The notes: generated by a model from the sequence alone, not told the origin. A DNA stretch of 64,000 nucleotides from Actinoplanes sp. KI2 (GCF_025630775.1 NZ_JAOSZE010000014.1:62001-126000), one strand, 5' to 3'. Counted from the first letter of the stretch, positions 8,145 through 16,772 are shown. Translations and numbers: made by a program.

Positions 8145-8701
8145 GAGGTTCAACTCGGCAACGATTTCGCGATCTTCTCTTTCCCCGCGGCCGACCTCGA
8201 CATCGACTACCGCGATGTCGCGGCTCAGAAGCGCCTGCTGCGCGAGCGGATGAACGACATGGACTGGTTGACCCCGCGCACCTCACACATCTGGACGACA
8301 CCCCGGACTTCTACCTGGACCAGGTCGCCCAGGTGGTGATGGACCGCTGGTCGAGCGGACGGGTCGGGCTGCTCGGGGACGCGGCGTTCAGCTCGTCGCC
8401 GCTGTCCGGGCAGGGCACCGGGTTGGCCCTGGTCGGCGCCTACCTGCTGGCCGGAGAGCTGGCCACCGCCGAGTGGGACCCGCAGGTCGGCTTCGCCGGC
8501 TACGAGCGGCGGATGCGCTCGTTTGTCGAGGCCAACCAGGAAATCGGCCGATGGCACGCCCGCAGCCTCGACGTCCACGGGCCGGACGCCGCGCCCAGCC
8601 CGGACCAGTGGCCCGTCGACCTGATCGACCGCGCGATCAACGGCGTCGAGCTGCCCGACTACGCGGGAGCGCCGGACTCCGGGCTCCCGGCCGGACCGTA
8701 G
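8145..8701 (+). pseudogene. FAD-dependent monooxygenase remnant (truncated and frameshifted)
   Basis: Remnant of a PHBH-fold (TetX/aromatic hydroxylase-like) flavoprotein. The first part reads FAIFSFPAADLDIDYRDV and RLLRERMNDMDWLTP in one frame. The next part (HLDDTPDFYLDQVAQVVMDR) is in another, so a frameshift lies near 8280. The distal frame keeps the family FAD/ribityl motif GRVGLLGDAAFSSSPLSGQG and the C-terminal helices. The N-terminal FAD-binding half (about 200 residues) is missing. No usable start or ribosome-binding site is seen. It is probably a dead gene left between repeats A and B. Confidence 0.75.
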
Positions 8702-8783
8702 GCCACCTGTACGCAGCACCAGCAGCGGGGCCGCCGAGGCAGCTGCGGCGGGACGCGGGCACCCATAACGGCCACCTCGTGCG

Positions 8784-8841
8784 CACCACCGCAACGCGGG
8801 GCGTCCAGGGGCTCGGCCCCTGGAGCAGATATACCGGGACA
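8784..8841 (+). repeat. Two-hairpin repeat, copy B (truncated)
   Basis: Only hairpin 1 and the linker remain: CACCACCGCAACGCGGGG, CCAGGGGC-TCG-GCCCCTGG, then ATACCGGGAC, after which similarity stops. The stem carries a compensated base-pair change relative to the other copies (CCA/TGG in place of CCG/CGG). It lies between the converging monooxygenase remnant and the TetR gene. Confidence 0.7.
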
Positions 8842-8877
8842 CGCTCGTCTGACCAAGTTCGCTCAGCTCGTCGCTCG

Positions 8878-9489
8878 CTATCCCGGCGTCTCCGTCGCGG
8901 GCGCAAGCTGGCGGCGGCTCGCAGCCTCGATCAAGCCCACCTGAGTGGTGATCAGCTCCTCGGCGGTGGTGCCCCATTTCTCGCCGGCCAGGTGGCCCGC
9001 GACCTCCATGCCGACGATCCCGTGCGCGCTGGTGAGTAACAGCGCGCCGTAATGCCGGGCGTCGCGGGCGCCAACGAGCTCACCAACAATTGCCAGGAAC
9101 TCGTCCTGGTTGCGGCCCGCGGCCCGCAGCAGCGCCGTCGGGTCGCCGGCCGGGGCGGTGAACATCAGCTGGTACATATGCGGCCGGCGACGTCCGACCG
9201 CGATCAGGCCGGTCACCGCGGCGTACAGCCGCTCGGTTGGGGCGAGAGCCGGATCCGTCCGCAAATCCCGGGTTTCATCGGCGAGCCGATCCCAGGCCTC
9301 GGCGGCGACGGCGGTCAGCAAGCTGTCCTTGTCGGCGAAGTGCCGATACGGCGCGCCGCGGCTCACCCCCGCCCGCGCACCCACCTCCCGCAAGGTCACG
9401 GCCTCGGGCCCGCCCTCGTCGAGCAACTCGGCTGCCGCATCCAGCAGGGCGCGCCGGGTGGCGGCGGCTGACTCGACGCGGCTGACCAT
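8878..9489 (-). CDS. TetR-family transcriptional regulator
   Basis: A 203-residue repressor. The N-terminal helix-turn-helix is clear: RRALLDAAAELLDEGG, TLREVGARAGVSRGAPYRHF and DKDSLLTAVAAEAW. The C-terminal ligand domain resembles the WHG/TetR_C group, with YAAVTGLIAVGRRRPHMYQL and GIVGMEVAGHL. It is divergent from the short-chain dehydrogenase gene, and the direct-repeat operator between them overlaps the dehydrogenase promoter, so it probably represses that gene. The ligand is unknown. Confidence 0.9.
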   Translation of the reverse strand: MVSRVESAAATRRALLDAAAELLDEGGPEAVTLREVGARAGVSRGAPYRHFADKDSLLTAVAAEAWDRLADETRDLRTDPALAPTERLYAAVTGLIAVGRRRPHMYQLMFTAPAGDPTALLRAAGRNQDEFLAIVGELVGARDARHYGALLLTSAHGIVGMEVAGHLAGEKWGTTAEELITTQVGLIEAASRRQLAPATETPG

Positions 9490-9514
9490 GCCGACAGCGT
9501 ACCGACGTCTTTAG

Positions 9515-9543
9515 TTGACAACGTCATCTGAAGGCCGGATAGT
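9515..9543 (+). promoter_or_regulatory. Promoter of the SDR gene (leaderless)
   Basis: TTGACA at 9515-9520, a 17-base spacer and GATAGT at 9538-9543 make a near-consensus SigA promoter. The expected start point, 7-8 bases downstream, coincides with GTG 9551, so the SDR mRNA is probably leaderless. One operator half overlaps the -35 box. Confidence 0.6.
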
Positions 9544-9568
9544 AGTTCAGGTGACAACGTCATCTGAA
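9516..9568. promoter_or_regulatory. Duplicated 17-bp TetR operator
   Basis: TGACAACGTCATCTGAA occurs twice as an exact direct repeat, at 9516-9532 and 9552-9568 (36 bases apart). Each copy contains the palindrome TGAC-AAC-GTCA. The first overlaps the -35 box of the SDR promoter and the second covers the first codons of the SDR gene. A divergently transcribed TetR gene starts at 9489, making this the likely operator pair. Confidence 0.65.
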
Positions 9569-10423
9569 ACTCGTGAGTACGTCATCGTGACCGGCGCGTC
9601 GGTCGGCATGGGTGCGGCAACCGCGCGGGAATTGGCTCGCCGCGGCTTTCACGTGCTGGCCGGGGTACGCCGCCGGAGCGACGGCGACGCCATCCGCGAC
9701 ACCGGCATCGAACCGGTCCTCCTGGACATCACCGACCAAAACCAGATCACGAACCTGGCCGACCAGTTCCAAGGCACGCTGCGTGCCGTGATCAACAACG
9801 CCGGCGTCGCCGCCAACGCCCCGGTGGAGACCCTGCCACTCAGCGAATGGCGGCGCTCCTTCGAGGTGAACCTCTTCGGCCACGTCGCAGTCATACAGGC
9901 ATTTCTGCCCGCTCTGCTCCGGAGCAAAGGCCGGATCGTCAACATCAGCTCGGTGGGTGGCAAGGTAGCGATGGCCAGCTACGGGGCTTACGCGGGGAGC
10001 AAGTTCGCGTTGGAGGCGATGAGCGACGCCCTGCGCCGGGAGTTGGCGCCGCATGGGGTCCAAGTAGTCGTCGTGGAGCCCGGCGGCGTCAAGACCGAGA
10101 TGTCCGATCGCGGTATCGCCACCGCCAACCGGCTGGCTGCCGAGATGACGCTGGAACAGCGGGAACGCTACGGCCCGATGATGGAGGCGATCGTGTCCCA
10201 CACCCGAGCTTTCACCGAGGCCGGCCTGCCCGCCGACCGGGCGGCGCGGATCATCGCCGACGCAGTCACCGACCGGCGACCCCGAATCCGTTACACGATA
10301 GGCCGGGACGCCGCGACATTGACCCGCCTCACCCGCATCCTCCCCGACCGATTGCTGGACCGCGTAGTAGCCGCCAACCTCCGCCCCCACTACCCCGCAC
10401 CACAGGACGCCCGCATCCGCTGA
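9551..10423 (+). CDS. Short-chain dehydrogenase/reductase (SDR)
   Basis: A 290-residue classical SDR. The cofactor motif is VTGASVGMGAATARELARRG, the structural motif NNAGVA, the catalytic Ser in NISSVGGKVAMASYGAYAGS and the Tyr/Lys pair in YAGSK (reading YGAYAGSKFALE). PGGVKTEM follows as in retinol-dehydrogenase-like members. GTG 9551 is chosen because the -10 box lies just upstream. A TTG at 9515 would start inside the promoter. The Arg residues after the first strand (GVRRRSDG) favour NADP. It is probably repressed by the neighbouring TetR protein. The substrate is unknown. Confidence 0.88.
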   Translation: MTTSSETREYVIVTGASVGMGAATARELARRGFHVLAGVRRRSDGDAIRDTGIEPVLLDITDQNQITNLADQFQGTLRAVINNAGVAANAPVETLPLSEWRRSFEVNLFGHVAVIQAFLPALLRSKGRIVNISSVGGKVAMASYGAYAGSKFALEAMSDALRRELAPHGVQVVVVEPGGVKTEMSDRGIATANRLAAEMTLEQRERYGPMMEAIVSHTRAFTEAGLPADRAARIIADAVTDRRPRIRYTIGRDAATLTRLTRILPDRLLDRVVAANLRPHYPAPQDARIR

Positions 10424-10432
10424 TGGCCGCCA

Positions 10433-10660
10433 GACGACGCCGAAGAGTGCGTCATCCCTCGCGGCGGCGGCAAAGCTGTCGTGATCGTCTCGCTCGACGA
10501 GTGGAACGCTGTAAACGAGACGCTGCACGTGCTCGGCTCCGCCACGAACGCCCGCCGCCTGCTGGAGAGCATCGCGCGGGCCGACGCTGGGCTGGCTGAG
10601 GAGCACCCGCTGCTCGGCTCCGAGACTGGTGATCCTGAGCCCGGCAAGGAAGCGGCGTGA
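10433..10660 (+). pseudogene. YefM/Phd-type antitoxin remnant lacking its N-terminus
   Basis: The open stretch after the SDR stop encodes DDAEECVIPRGGGKAVVIVS, LDEWNAVNETLHVLGSATNA and RRLLESIARADAG. This matches the middle and C-terminus of YefM antitoxins, including the ARRLLESI helix that binds the toxin. The first 25-30 residues, which dimerise and bind DNA, are missing, and the SDR stop codon lies directly upstream in the same frame. No good start exists before a GTG inside the domain. The stop overlaps the toxin GTG (GTGA), the normal arrangement for yefM-yoeB. The gene looks decapitated by the event that joined it to the SDR gene. Confidence 0.7.
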
Positions 10661-10928
10661 GCTTACGCATCGCCTTCACCCCAACGCGTGGCAGGACTAC
10701 GACGGTTGGCTGCGCCGCGACATGAAGATGGCTCGACGTATCAGCAAGCTGATCATCGACGTCCAAAGGGACCCGCACGGAACCGGGCTCGGCAAGCCGG
10801 AGATGCTGAAGGGCCCGCTTTCCGGTTGGTCCTCCCGCCGCATCAACGACGAACACCGGCTGATCTACCGCGTTCGCGGAAACGACTTGGAGATCGCCGC
10901 CTGCCACGGCCACTACCTGGACAAGTAA
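10657..10928 (+). pseudogene. YoeB/RelE-type toxin with an N-terminal frameshift
   Basis: YoeB-type mRNA interferase acting on the ribosome. From GTG 10657 the protein begins MSLRIAFTP, then at a CCCC run (10679-10682) the family sequence continues in another frame as NAWQDYDGWLRRDMKMARRI, KPEMLKGPLSGWSSRRINDE, HRLIYRV and ACHGHYLDK. The residues matching the YoeB catalytic set (Glu in KPE, Arg in RRINDEHRL, terminal His-Tyr) are all kept. One lost C would explain the shift. An in-frame GTG at 10629 can still give a 99-residue protein with a foreign N-terminus. With the antitoxin also broken, the module is probably inactive, unless the shift is a sequencing error. Confidence 0.7.
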
Positions 10929-10996
10929 TGGGCGACGCGTGGCCGGCCCAGGCCGATCGCGACGGAGCCACCACCACAACAGACAGGCCCAGCGCG

Positions 10997-11122
10997 CAAC
11001 AACCGCAACGCGGGGCGTCCGGGGGCTCGGCCCCCGGAGCGGAATACCGGAACGGCCCCCGGCTCGCGCTTTCCGCGAGCAGGGGGCCGCAATGCCGTGG
11101 AGGTGCTCACTGCTTACTCGAA
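10997..11122 (+). repeat. Two-hairpin repeat, copy C
   Basis: Full copy: CAACAACCGCAACG lead, hairpin 1 CCGGGGGC-TCG-GCCCCCGG (perfect), linker ATACCGGAACGG, hairpin 2 with CTCGCG/CGCGAG in the upper stem, then GCCGTGGAGGTG and a GCTTACTCGAA tail. It lies between the converging YoeB remnant and the acyltransferase gene. Confidence 0.85.
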
Positions 11123-11166
11123 CCCCGGCGAGGGATACACGAGCTTCGCACGGCGCTCGACGAGCA

Positions 11167-12309
11167 CTAGGTCAGAGATTCTGCCGGCACCGGCACCAAG
11201 GCCGGCGCCGGTGCCGGCGGGGACGGACGGCGTTTGACGAACGGAGATATCCGCGGCCGGCGGCGGGCGGCTAGGTCCTCTACCCAGCCGAAGCCGAGCA
11301 CCGCCCCGGTCAGCAGGACCAGCATGATCCCGAGTGCGGCCAGGGCCGGGGGCCAACTCGCCGACAGGCCCGGCCAGGGTGCGCCCCAGACCGGTTCGCG
11401 GCCCGCGCCGAGCGGCTCGCAGATCCAGACGGCGACCGCGATCGCCGCCACGTGCCACAGGTAGATGGTCACCGCCCGGTTGTTGACCATCGAGACGAAA
11501 CCGTCGAGCGGCCGGATCCGGGCCAGCCAGTCCATCGGCGGCGTCCAGCGCAGCAGCACGAGGACAAACCCGATCATGTAGACGGCGTACGGGAACGGCA
11601 GCGCGAACAGGGCGAACTGTCCTTCGACGTGGTGGGTCAGGGCCCAGAGCACCGGGACGCCGATGCAGAACGCCGAGAGGCCGAGCACGTGCCGTCCCGG
11701 GAGCCTGGCGAGGTCACCCTCGCGGTGCGCGATGCCGAGCACCCAGCACGCCCCGTACATGAAGGTGTTCACCAGCAGCCAGTAGTTGTCCTCTCCCAGC
11801 TTGGCGCGGTGCGGGAACACCAGCGCCAGGCAGAACAGCGACAGCACCACGGTCGGCACGTTCCACAACCGGTACATGCGCACCAGCAGCGGGGACAGCA
11901 GCACGAACCAGATGTAGACGTGGACGTACCACAGCACACCGGCCCCGACGTGCTGACCGACATCGCTGGCCGGCGGCAGCGCCACCGGGAAGACCCAGAG
12001 GGACAGCAGGGGCCAGGCGGGCCGGTCCTGCCAGGGGCGAACGAGCATCAGGGGCACCAGGATCAGCGCCATCACCCAGACCGCGGGCAGGAGCCGGCGC
12101 AACCGGCTGCGCACCGCGCGCACCTCGCCGCGCTGCATCGACTTGGCCATGAGCGACCCGCCGAGCGCGAACATCAGGCCGAGCGACGGAAACAGCAGCG
12201 GCAGAACGGTCAGGCTCATAAACAGGTGATGCAGGATCACCCGGACCATGGCCAGCGTACGCAGCAGGTCGAAATACCGATCGCGGCCGTTCTGCGCCAC
12301 CTGTGTCAC
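11167..12309 (-). CDS. Acyltransferase 3 family membrane protein
   Basis: A 380-residue integral membrane acyltransferase (OafA/WecH-like fold), which O-acetylates or otherwise acylates a surface glycan or small molecule. GTG 12309 gives the family opening RDRYFDLLRTLAMVRVILHH, with the catalytic-type His in ILHHLF. About ten hydrophobic segments follow, for example VWVMALILVPLMLV, LWYVHVYIWFVLLSPLLV and AVYMIGFVLVLLRW, ending in a basic, Pro/Ala-rich tail. It sits alone between repeats C and D, with a YoeB fragment just upstream. The acceptor is unknown. Confidence 0.85.
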   Translation of the reverse strand: MTQVAQNGRDRYFDLLRTLAMVRVILHHLFMSLTVLPLLFPSLGLMFALGGSLMAKSMQRGEVRAVRSRLRRLLPAVWVMALILVPLMLVRPWQDRPAWPLLSLWVFPVALPPASDVGQHVGAGVLWYVHVYIWFVLLSPLLVRMYRLWNVPTVVLSLFCLALVFPHRAKLGEDNYWLLVNTFMYGACWVLGIAHREGDLARLPGRHVLGLSAFCIGVPVLWALTHHVEGQFALFALPFPYAVYMIGFVLVLLRWTPPMDWLARIRPLDGFVSMVNNRAVTIYLWHVAAIAVAVWICEPLGAGREPVWGAPWPGLSASWPPALAALGIMLVLLTGAVLGFGWVEDLAARRRPRISPFVKRRPSPPAPAPALVPVPAESLT

Positions 12310-12465
12310 TGTCTGTTCCGTCCTTAGGTCCCTGCTGGCCGAAGGATGATAGACGCAGCCCTCTTGCCCGACGCCACCCGAGTGGATCATCGGACGGCGT
12401 TCGATGTCCGGCTCGGTCTTGCGGAGGACCTCGCCCGCCTCTGTCGGCCGTGGCGCCGGGACAGC

Positions 12466-12619
12466 TTGGATCCACAGGGAACCGGGATCGGCAAACCGGA
12501 GATGCTGAAGGGCCCGTTGTCCGGCTGGTCTTCCCGCCGCATCAACGACGAACACCGACTGATCCAGTGTCCGCGGCAACGACTTGGAGATCGCCGCCTG
12601 CCACGGCCACTACCGATAA
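12466..12619 (+). pseudogene. Second YoeB toxin fragment
   Basis: A shorter, decayed copy of the toxin at 10657-10928. It reads GTGIGKPEMLKGPLSGWSS and RRINDEHRLIQ in one frame, then a changed stretch near 12562, then bases that correspond to EIAACHGHY before an early TAA. The nucleotide match to the first copy is close over the last 60 bases. It has no start, no antitoxin and no full catalytic set. Confidence 0.7.
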
Positions 12620-12874
12620 AAATGACGCCGTCGGCGTGCCACCCGGGCGACGCGGCCGATGATGCTGTCGTACGCCTTGCCTCATCCGGTCGGCATGATC
12701 AAGGCCTCAGCGGGGCATTGACGGCACCCGCCGCTCGATGAGTCAGCGGCAGGCGACCTCCTCGTCGACCACACCGACTTGCTCAACAGTGCAAACCGAG
12801 CTCGCGGCCGGGCGTAAGGGCTTCGCCGAAGAAGTCGACGCGTTCACTCAGCGCAGGCGTTAGGTCGCGCGCGT

Positions 12875-12997
12875 CCACCGCACCGTGGGGTTTCCGGGGG
12901 CTCGGCCCCGGAACAGAAATACCGGAACGGCCCCCGGCTCGCGCTTTCCGCGAGCCGGGGGCCGTTAAGCCGTGGAGGTGCTCGTTGCTTACTTGAA
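12875..12997 (+). repeat. Two-hairpin repeat, copy D
   Basis: Full copy. Hairpin 1 is CCGGGGGC-TCG-GCCCCGG. Hairpin 2 is a perfect 15-bp stem (GGCCCCCGGCTCGCG with its complement), so it differs from copy A at several positions with both sides changed. The GTTAAGCCGTGGAGGTG junction and TTGCTTACTTGAA tail follow. It lies 3' of the secreted repeat protein gene (minus). Confidence 0.85.
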
Positions 12998-13071
12998 CCC
13001 TGCCAACGAATAGCGAGGCAGCGCGAGGGTCTCTACGAGCGCGAACCGGGCTGTTGGCCGAGGAGAGACCG

Positions 13072-15546
13072 CTACGACGTCGTGGCGCTCTGGTGGGTGA
13101 TCTGGTAGGTGGCATCGGCGCTCGCTGCGTCCAGGTAGACGGTTAGCGGACCGTCCGGCAATCCGCAGTTCGCCGTGTACGTGTCGGCAGTGCGGGTCGG
13201 TCCGCAGTATCGCGTGCCGTCCGCACCGAATACCGAGAGATACGCGCCGCCGGTGCCCGACGTGAGCGTCCAGGTGAAGCTTTCTCTCGAGCCGTGCCCG
13301 TCGGCCGGGATGGTCCGGCAGGCCACGAAGTCGGCGGCGCCGGTGGTCACCGGCGAACCGTCCAGGGCTGGGCAGGACGAGGGCCCGTCCACCCGCGCGA
13401 ACCGGGCCGCGAACGAGGCGGGTGCCACTCCTTCCGGCTCGTTGAGCACTGCGAAGTACGGCGCCGTGCCGGTCAGCAGGCAACTGGTCTGCCATAGCTG
13501 ATACGACGAGTCGCAAATGGTGTTGCCCGTCGAATCCATGATCTGGGTGAACGGCCGCCCGCCGTCAGCGGCGTCGGTCGACTGGAAGTCGACGATGCTC
13601 GCCCCGGTCGGCTCGGACAGTTGCCGGCAGAGGAACTGCCCGGTCGAGGTGAACGTCGCCGGGTACAGGTTCTGGCTCAGGATCGGGCATCCGGCGGGCC
13701 GGGCCGGAAGCAGGCTCGTCACGTACGCGAAGTCGGTGTCGATGACCGAGCTGGGGTTCTGCCCGTCGAGCACCATGGTGTAGTCGCCCGCCGCCGGGAA
13801 CTGGCAGTATCCGCTGTCGTCGCAGATCCGGTGGCCGGTCCGGTCGTACACCGCGGCGTACTTCCGATAGTTCTGCGCGTCGTACGCCCTGGCCTGATAG
13901 ACGCCCGGCCCGGAGATCCGCAGGGCCCGGCACCGGATGGGGCCGGCGGCCCCGGCCGGCGCCCCGTCGTAGGCACCCGGCTCCACCACCGGGCAGCCGG
14001 TGGGCGCGGACAGGGTCCGGACCTGGGTCTTGTAGGCGTCATTGCTGGTGTTCGAATCCCATTGGCTCAGGCGGGAAACCACCCGGTAGGTACCGTCGGC
14101 CGGTAGCAGGCAGCCGGTCTCGTCGCTATAGCCGAGGCAGAGCGCCTGCCCGGTGCCGTCCACCAGAGTGGTGAGGACCCCGTTGTAGCTCACCGGCGCC
14201 GAATAGGTGACCACCCGCTGGCCCGCGGTGCCGTGGAACTGCTGGCAGTTGGTCTGCACTGGCGACACCGACCGGAGCACGGTGGCGGCCTGATCCCACG
14301 CGAACGACTTGACCGTGGTGCAACCGGCAGAGCGGAACAGCGCCGCGATCGCGATCACGTAGGTGATCGAGTCGTAGGCCTGGCTGCTGGTCACGATCGT
14401 GTAGTCACCGGCCGCCGAGAGCGGGCAGGAGGATGCCTGGCTGTACTTGTCGCAGACCTGCGTGCCGGCGTTGTCGTATACGGTCCACCAGACCTGCTGG
14501 TCGTCGTAGATCCGGACGGCCACCCCGCCGGCCGCGGGCGTACGAAGCTTGTGGCACGCGACGCTCGACTGCGACGGAAGGGTTCCGGTGCCGGTCGCGT
14601 TCCCCGGGTCGCCGAAGGACACCGGCCGCAGCACCGGGCACCCGGCCGAGGCCGAGATCCGCGCCATCCGCAGGGTGTAGGGCGACGCGTTGCCGTAGAA
14701 CTCGTACATCATGACGTGGTACGGAGCCGGACCGGTCAGCACGCACTGGGTGGTGTACTGCACCGGACAGGCCGGCTGGTAGTTCGCGTCCAGGATGCCG
14801 CCGCGAACGTCCCCCGTGCCGCCCGGTGCCCACATCTGCAGCACGCTGCCGGTCGGCTGGTCGAAGATGTAGCAGTCGCCCGCCGACCCTTGGGCCAGCT
14901 GACCCGGGTGGCCCGCCGAGGCCCAGGAGAAGAAGCCGTTGCCGAGCGTCCGGCAGGAGGACGGCGTCTTCATCGAGTCGGCCGCAAAGGTGTAGCTCTG
15001 GCTGCCGGTGCCGTAGCTCAGGGTGATCACGACCGTGTACTTGCCGGCTGCTCCGAGCTGACACTGCCCTGGGTACGACGAGTAGTAGCAGAGGTAGTTG
15101 CCCGCTGGGTCGTACACCGCGGCGGACACCGGGTCTCCGCTGCCCTGGGTGAAGGTCCCGTAGAGGGTGTCATGGTCCGCCGTCGTCGTGACGGTGAATA
15201 CATCACGCTGCGTGTTCTTGATGGCGGAGCAACGGTAGATTTTGCCGAACGTGAGAACACCGCCGCAGCCCGCCGGTGAGCTAGCGGCGCTGGTCGTGCC
15301 CGCCACGAGCGCGGCCCGGCTGCCCGGCCTGACGTTGACCCGGCGCGGTCCTACGGCGGCCGCCGGCCGCTCGGCCGCACCCGGCCGCGGCGGTTGCGGC
15401 ACGGCGTGCGCCACAGCCAGAGGTTTCGCGGCCGGCACCGACCCGGTCGCCTCGGCTGGCGACCCACCGCCTACCACCCCGGAAATGCCGACAAGTACGG
15501 CGATCAGACCAGCGATGACCGGGTGCACGGAACGTTGTCCACTCAT
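13072..15546 (-). CDS. Secreted protein with seven four-cysteine repeats
   Basis: An 824-residue exported protein I cannot assign to a named family. ATG 15546 has a GGGGAG ribosome-binding site. A signal peptide (PVIAGLIAVLVGISGVVGGG) is followed by an Ala/Pro-rich stretch. Then come seven repeats of about 95-105 residues, opening AGCGGVLTF, SSCRTLGNG, AGCPVLRP, AGCTTVKS, TGCPVVEP, AGCPILSQ and SSCPALDG. Each has four Cys (28 in all) and a pattern like VYDPAGNYLC...C.L.AAGKYTVV. That pattern resembles the pre-peptidase C-terminal (PPC) beta-sandwich, so each repeat may be a disulfide-stapled PPC-like domain (inference). No enzyme motif or cell-wall anchor is seen. Confidence 0.75.
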   Translation of the reverse strand: MSGQRSVHPVIAGLIAVLVGISGVVGGGSPAEATGSVPAAKPLAVAHAVPQPPRPGAAERPAAAVGPRRVNVRPGSRAALVAGTTSAASSPAGCGGVLTFGKIYRCSAIKNTQRDVFTVTTTADHDTLYGTFTQGSGDPVSAAVYDPAGNYLCYYSSYPGQCQLGAAGKYTVVITLSYGTGSQSYTFAADSMKTPSSCRTLGNGFFSWASAGHPGQLAQGSAGDCYIFDQPTGSVLQMWAPGGTGDVRGGILDANYQPACPVQYTTQCVLTGPAPYHVMMYEFYGNASPYTLRMARISASAGCPVLRPVSFGDPGNATGTGTLPSQSSVACHKLRTPAAGGVAVRIYDDQQVWWTVYDNAGTQVCDKYSQASSCPLSAAGDYTIVTSSQAYDSITYVIAIAALFRSAGCTTVKSFAWDQAATVLRSVSPVQTNCQQFHGTAGQRVVTYSAPVSYNGVLTTLVDGTGQALCLGYSDETGCLLPADGTYRVVSRLSQWDSNTSNDAYKTQVRTLSAPTGCPVVEPGAYDGAPAGAAGPIRCRALRISGPGVYQARAYDAQNYRKYAAVYDRTGHRICDDSGYCQFPAAGDYTMVLDGQNPSSVIDTDFAYVTSLLPARPAGCPILSQNLYPATFTSTGQFLCRQLSEPTGASIVDFQSTDAADGGRPFTQIMDSTGNTICDSSYQLWQTSCLLTGTAPYFAVLNEPEGVAPASFAARFARVDGPSSCPALDGSPVTTGAADFVACRTIPADGHGSRESFTWTLTSGTGGAYLSVFGADGTRYCGPTRTADTYTANCGLPDGPLTVYLDAASADATYQITHQSATTS

Positions 15547-15769
15547 GCGTTTTCTCCCCGCGTAAACTGCACGCAACCGTGAAGTCCCCGGGATCATGAC
15601 ACCCCAACCGATAGGTCCGCATCACTGGGGTGAGCCGTGGATCAGCGAGGCGTGGGCTTGTCCCGTTTTGGCGGACATCCTGAGATCAGGAGCCCGCTTG
15701 GAAATAAGGACGATGCGGTCCGCACCGGGTAGATCCCCGTCTTCCCCGTGCGCGACCACCGATCCGGCA

Positions 15770-15895
15770 CAACCACCGCACCGTGGGGCGTCCGGGGCTC
15801 GGCCCCCGGAGCCGGAATACCGGAACGGCCCCCGGTTCGCGCTTTCCGCGAACAGGGGGCCGCAATGCCGTGGAGGTGACGACGGCTTACTTGAA
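15770..15895 (+). repeat. Two-hairpin repeat, copy E
   Basis: Full copy: CAACCACCGCACCG lead, hairpin 1, linker ATACCGGAACGG, hairpin 2 with TTCGCG/CGCGAA, GCAATGCCGTGGAGGTG and a GCTTACTTGAA tail. It lies between the secreted protein gene and the 3' end of the second TetR gene. The rest of the 374-base gap (15547-15920) shows no gene. Confidence 0.85.
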
Positions 15896-15920
15896 CCTCG
15901 GCGACCAGATGAGGCAGCGG

Positions 15921-16772
15921 TTACGGGTCGGGAGTTGCCCACGCGTCCAGGGTGCGGTGGATCTGGGCCAGACGCTGATCGTTCCACTCGGCGGCCGGCT
16001 CGGGTTCGAGGAAAGCCATCGCGAGGCTGGCCATGCCGGTGGCAGGCAGGGACCAAGGCTCCTTTCCCGCCGCGCCGAACGGGCTGGCGACCGTCGTGCG
16101 GGTGGCGACCTCGGGAGTTGACAACGCGGTGACGATCAAACCGCGCATGGTCGCGTTGAGGAGCGTCGCGAGGGTTTCGAAATTCGTGGCGAGCTCGGGC
16201 CTCAGCCGATAGCCGAACAGACCGGCGATCTGGCTCCAGGCCTGGGCGACGCGTGCCACATGGCCGGCCTCGGCGTGCGCAAGCGCGGCCTGGATCTGGT
16301 CACGCAGCTCGCCGTCGGACAGGCCGGAGAAGGCCGCATGTAGTGCGAGGTAGGTCCGCCACTCCGGCGAGGCGAGCGTGTTGCGGAAGTCCAGCAGAGC
16401 CAGCTGGCGGATGAGTTCAAGGATCAAGCCGTGGCGCCGTTGCGGCGTACGCAGCCAGTCCCGATGCTCGTTCAGGATCCGCTTGATGAGCGAGATCTCG
16501 TTGTTGATGATCGCCGGGCTTCCCCGGCCGGCCAGCTCCTTGACCAGGTCACTGAAGAACAGGTCCTTGTAGGGCCAGTGCCGGTACGCCGTGCTGCGCG
16601 CGACGTCGGCCTTGCGGATGACGTCCTCGAAACGGATGTGGTCGAGGCTCACGGTCAGGCCGGACCCGTTGATCATGTCGATCGCGGCGCGCATCATCCG
16701 GTCGCGCGTTTCCTGGTCGGACAGGCGACGGTTCCGGCGCCCAATGCCGGCACGGGCGGTTGCGGTCTCCAC
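15921..16772 (-). CDS. TetR-family transcriptional regulator
   Basis: A 283-residue regulator, longer than the usual 190-220. The DNA-binding part spans about residues 18-70, with RDRMMRAAIDMINGSGLTV, FEDVIRKADVARSTAYRHWP and YKDLFFSDLVKEL. The long C-terminal domain has LILELIRQLALLDF and TLATLLNATMRGLIVTAL and matches no ligand family I know. It is divergent from the F420-type reductase gene, with 95 bases between the starts, so it probably controls that gene and the YceI gene. Confidence 0.88.
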   Translation of the reverse strand: METATARAGIGRRNRRLSDQETRDRMMRAAIDMINGSGLTVSLDHIRFEDVIRKADVARSTAYRHWPYKDLFFSDLVKELAGRGSPAIINNEISLIKRILNEHRDWLRTPQRRHGLILELIRQLALLDFRNTLASPEWRTYLALHAAFSGLSDGELRDQIQAALAHAEAGHVARVAQAWSQIAGLFGYRLRPELATNFETLATLLNATMRGLIVTALSTPEVATRTTVASPFGAAGKEPWSLPATGMASLAMAFLEPEPAAEWNDQRLAQIHRTLDAWATPDP

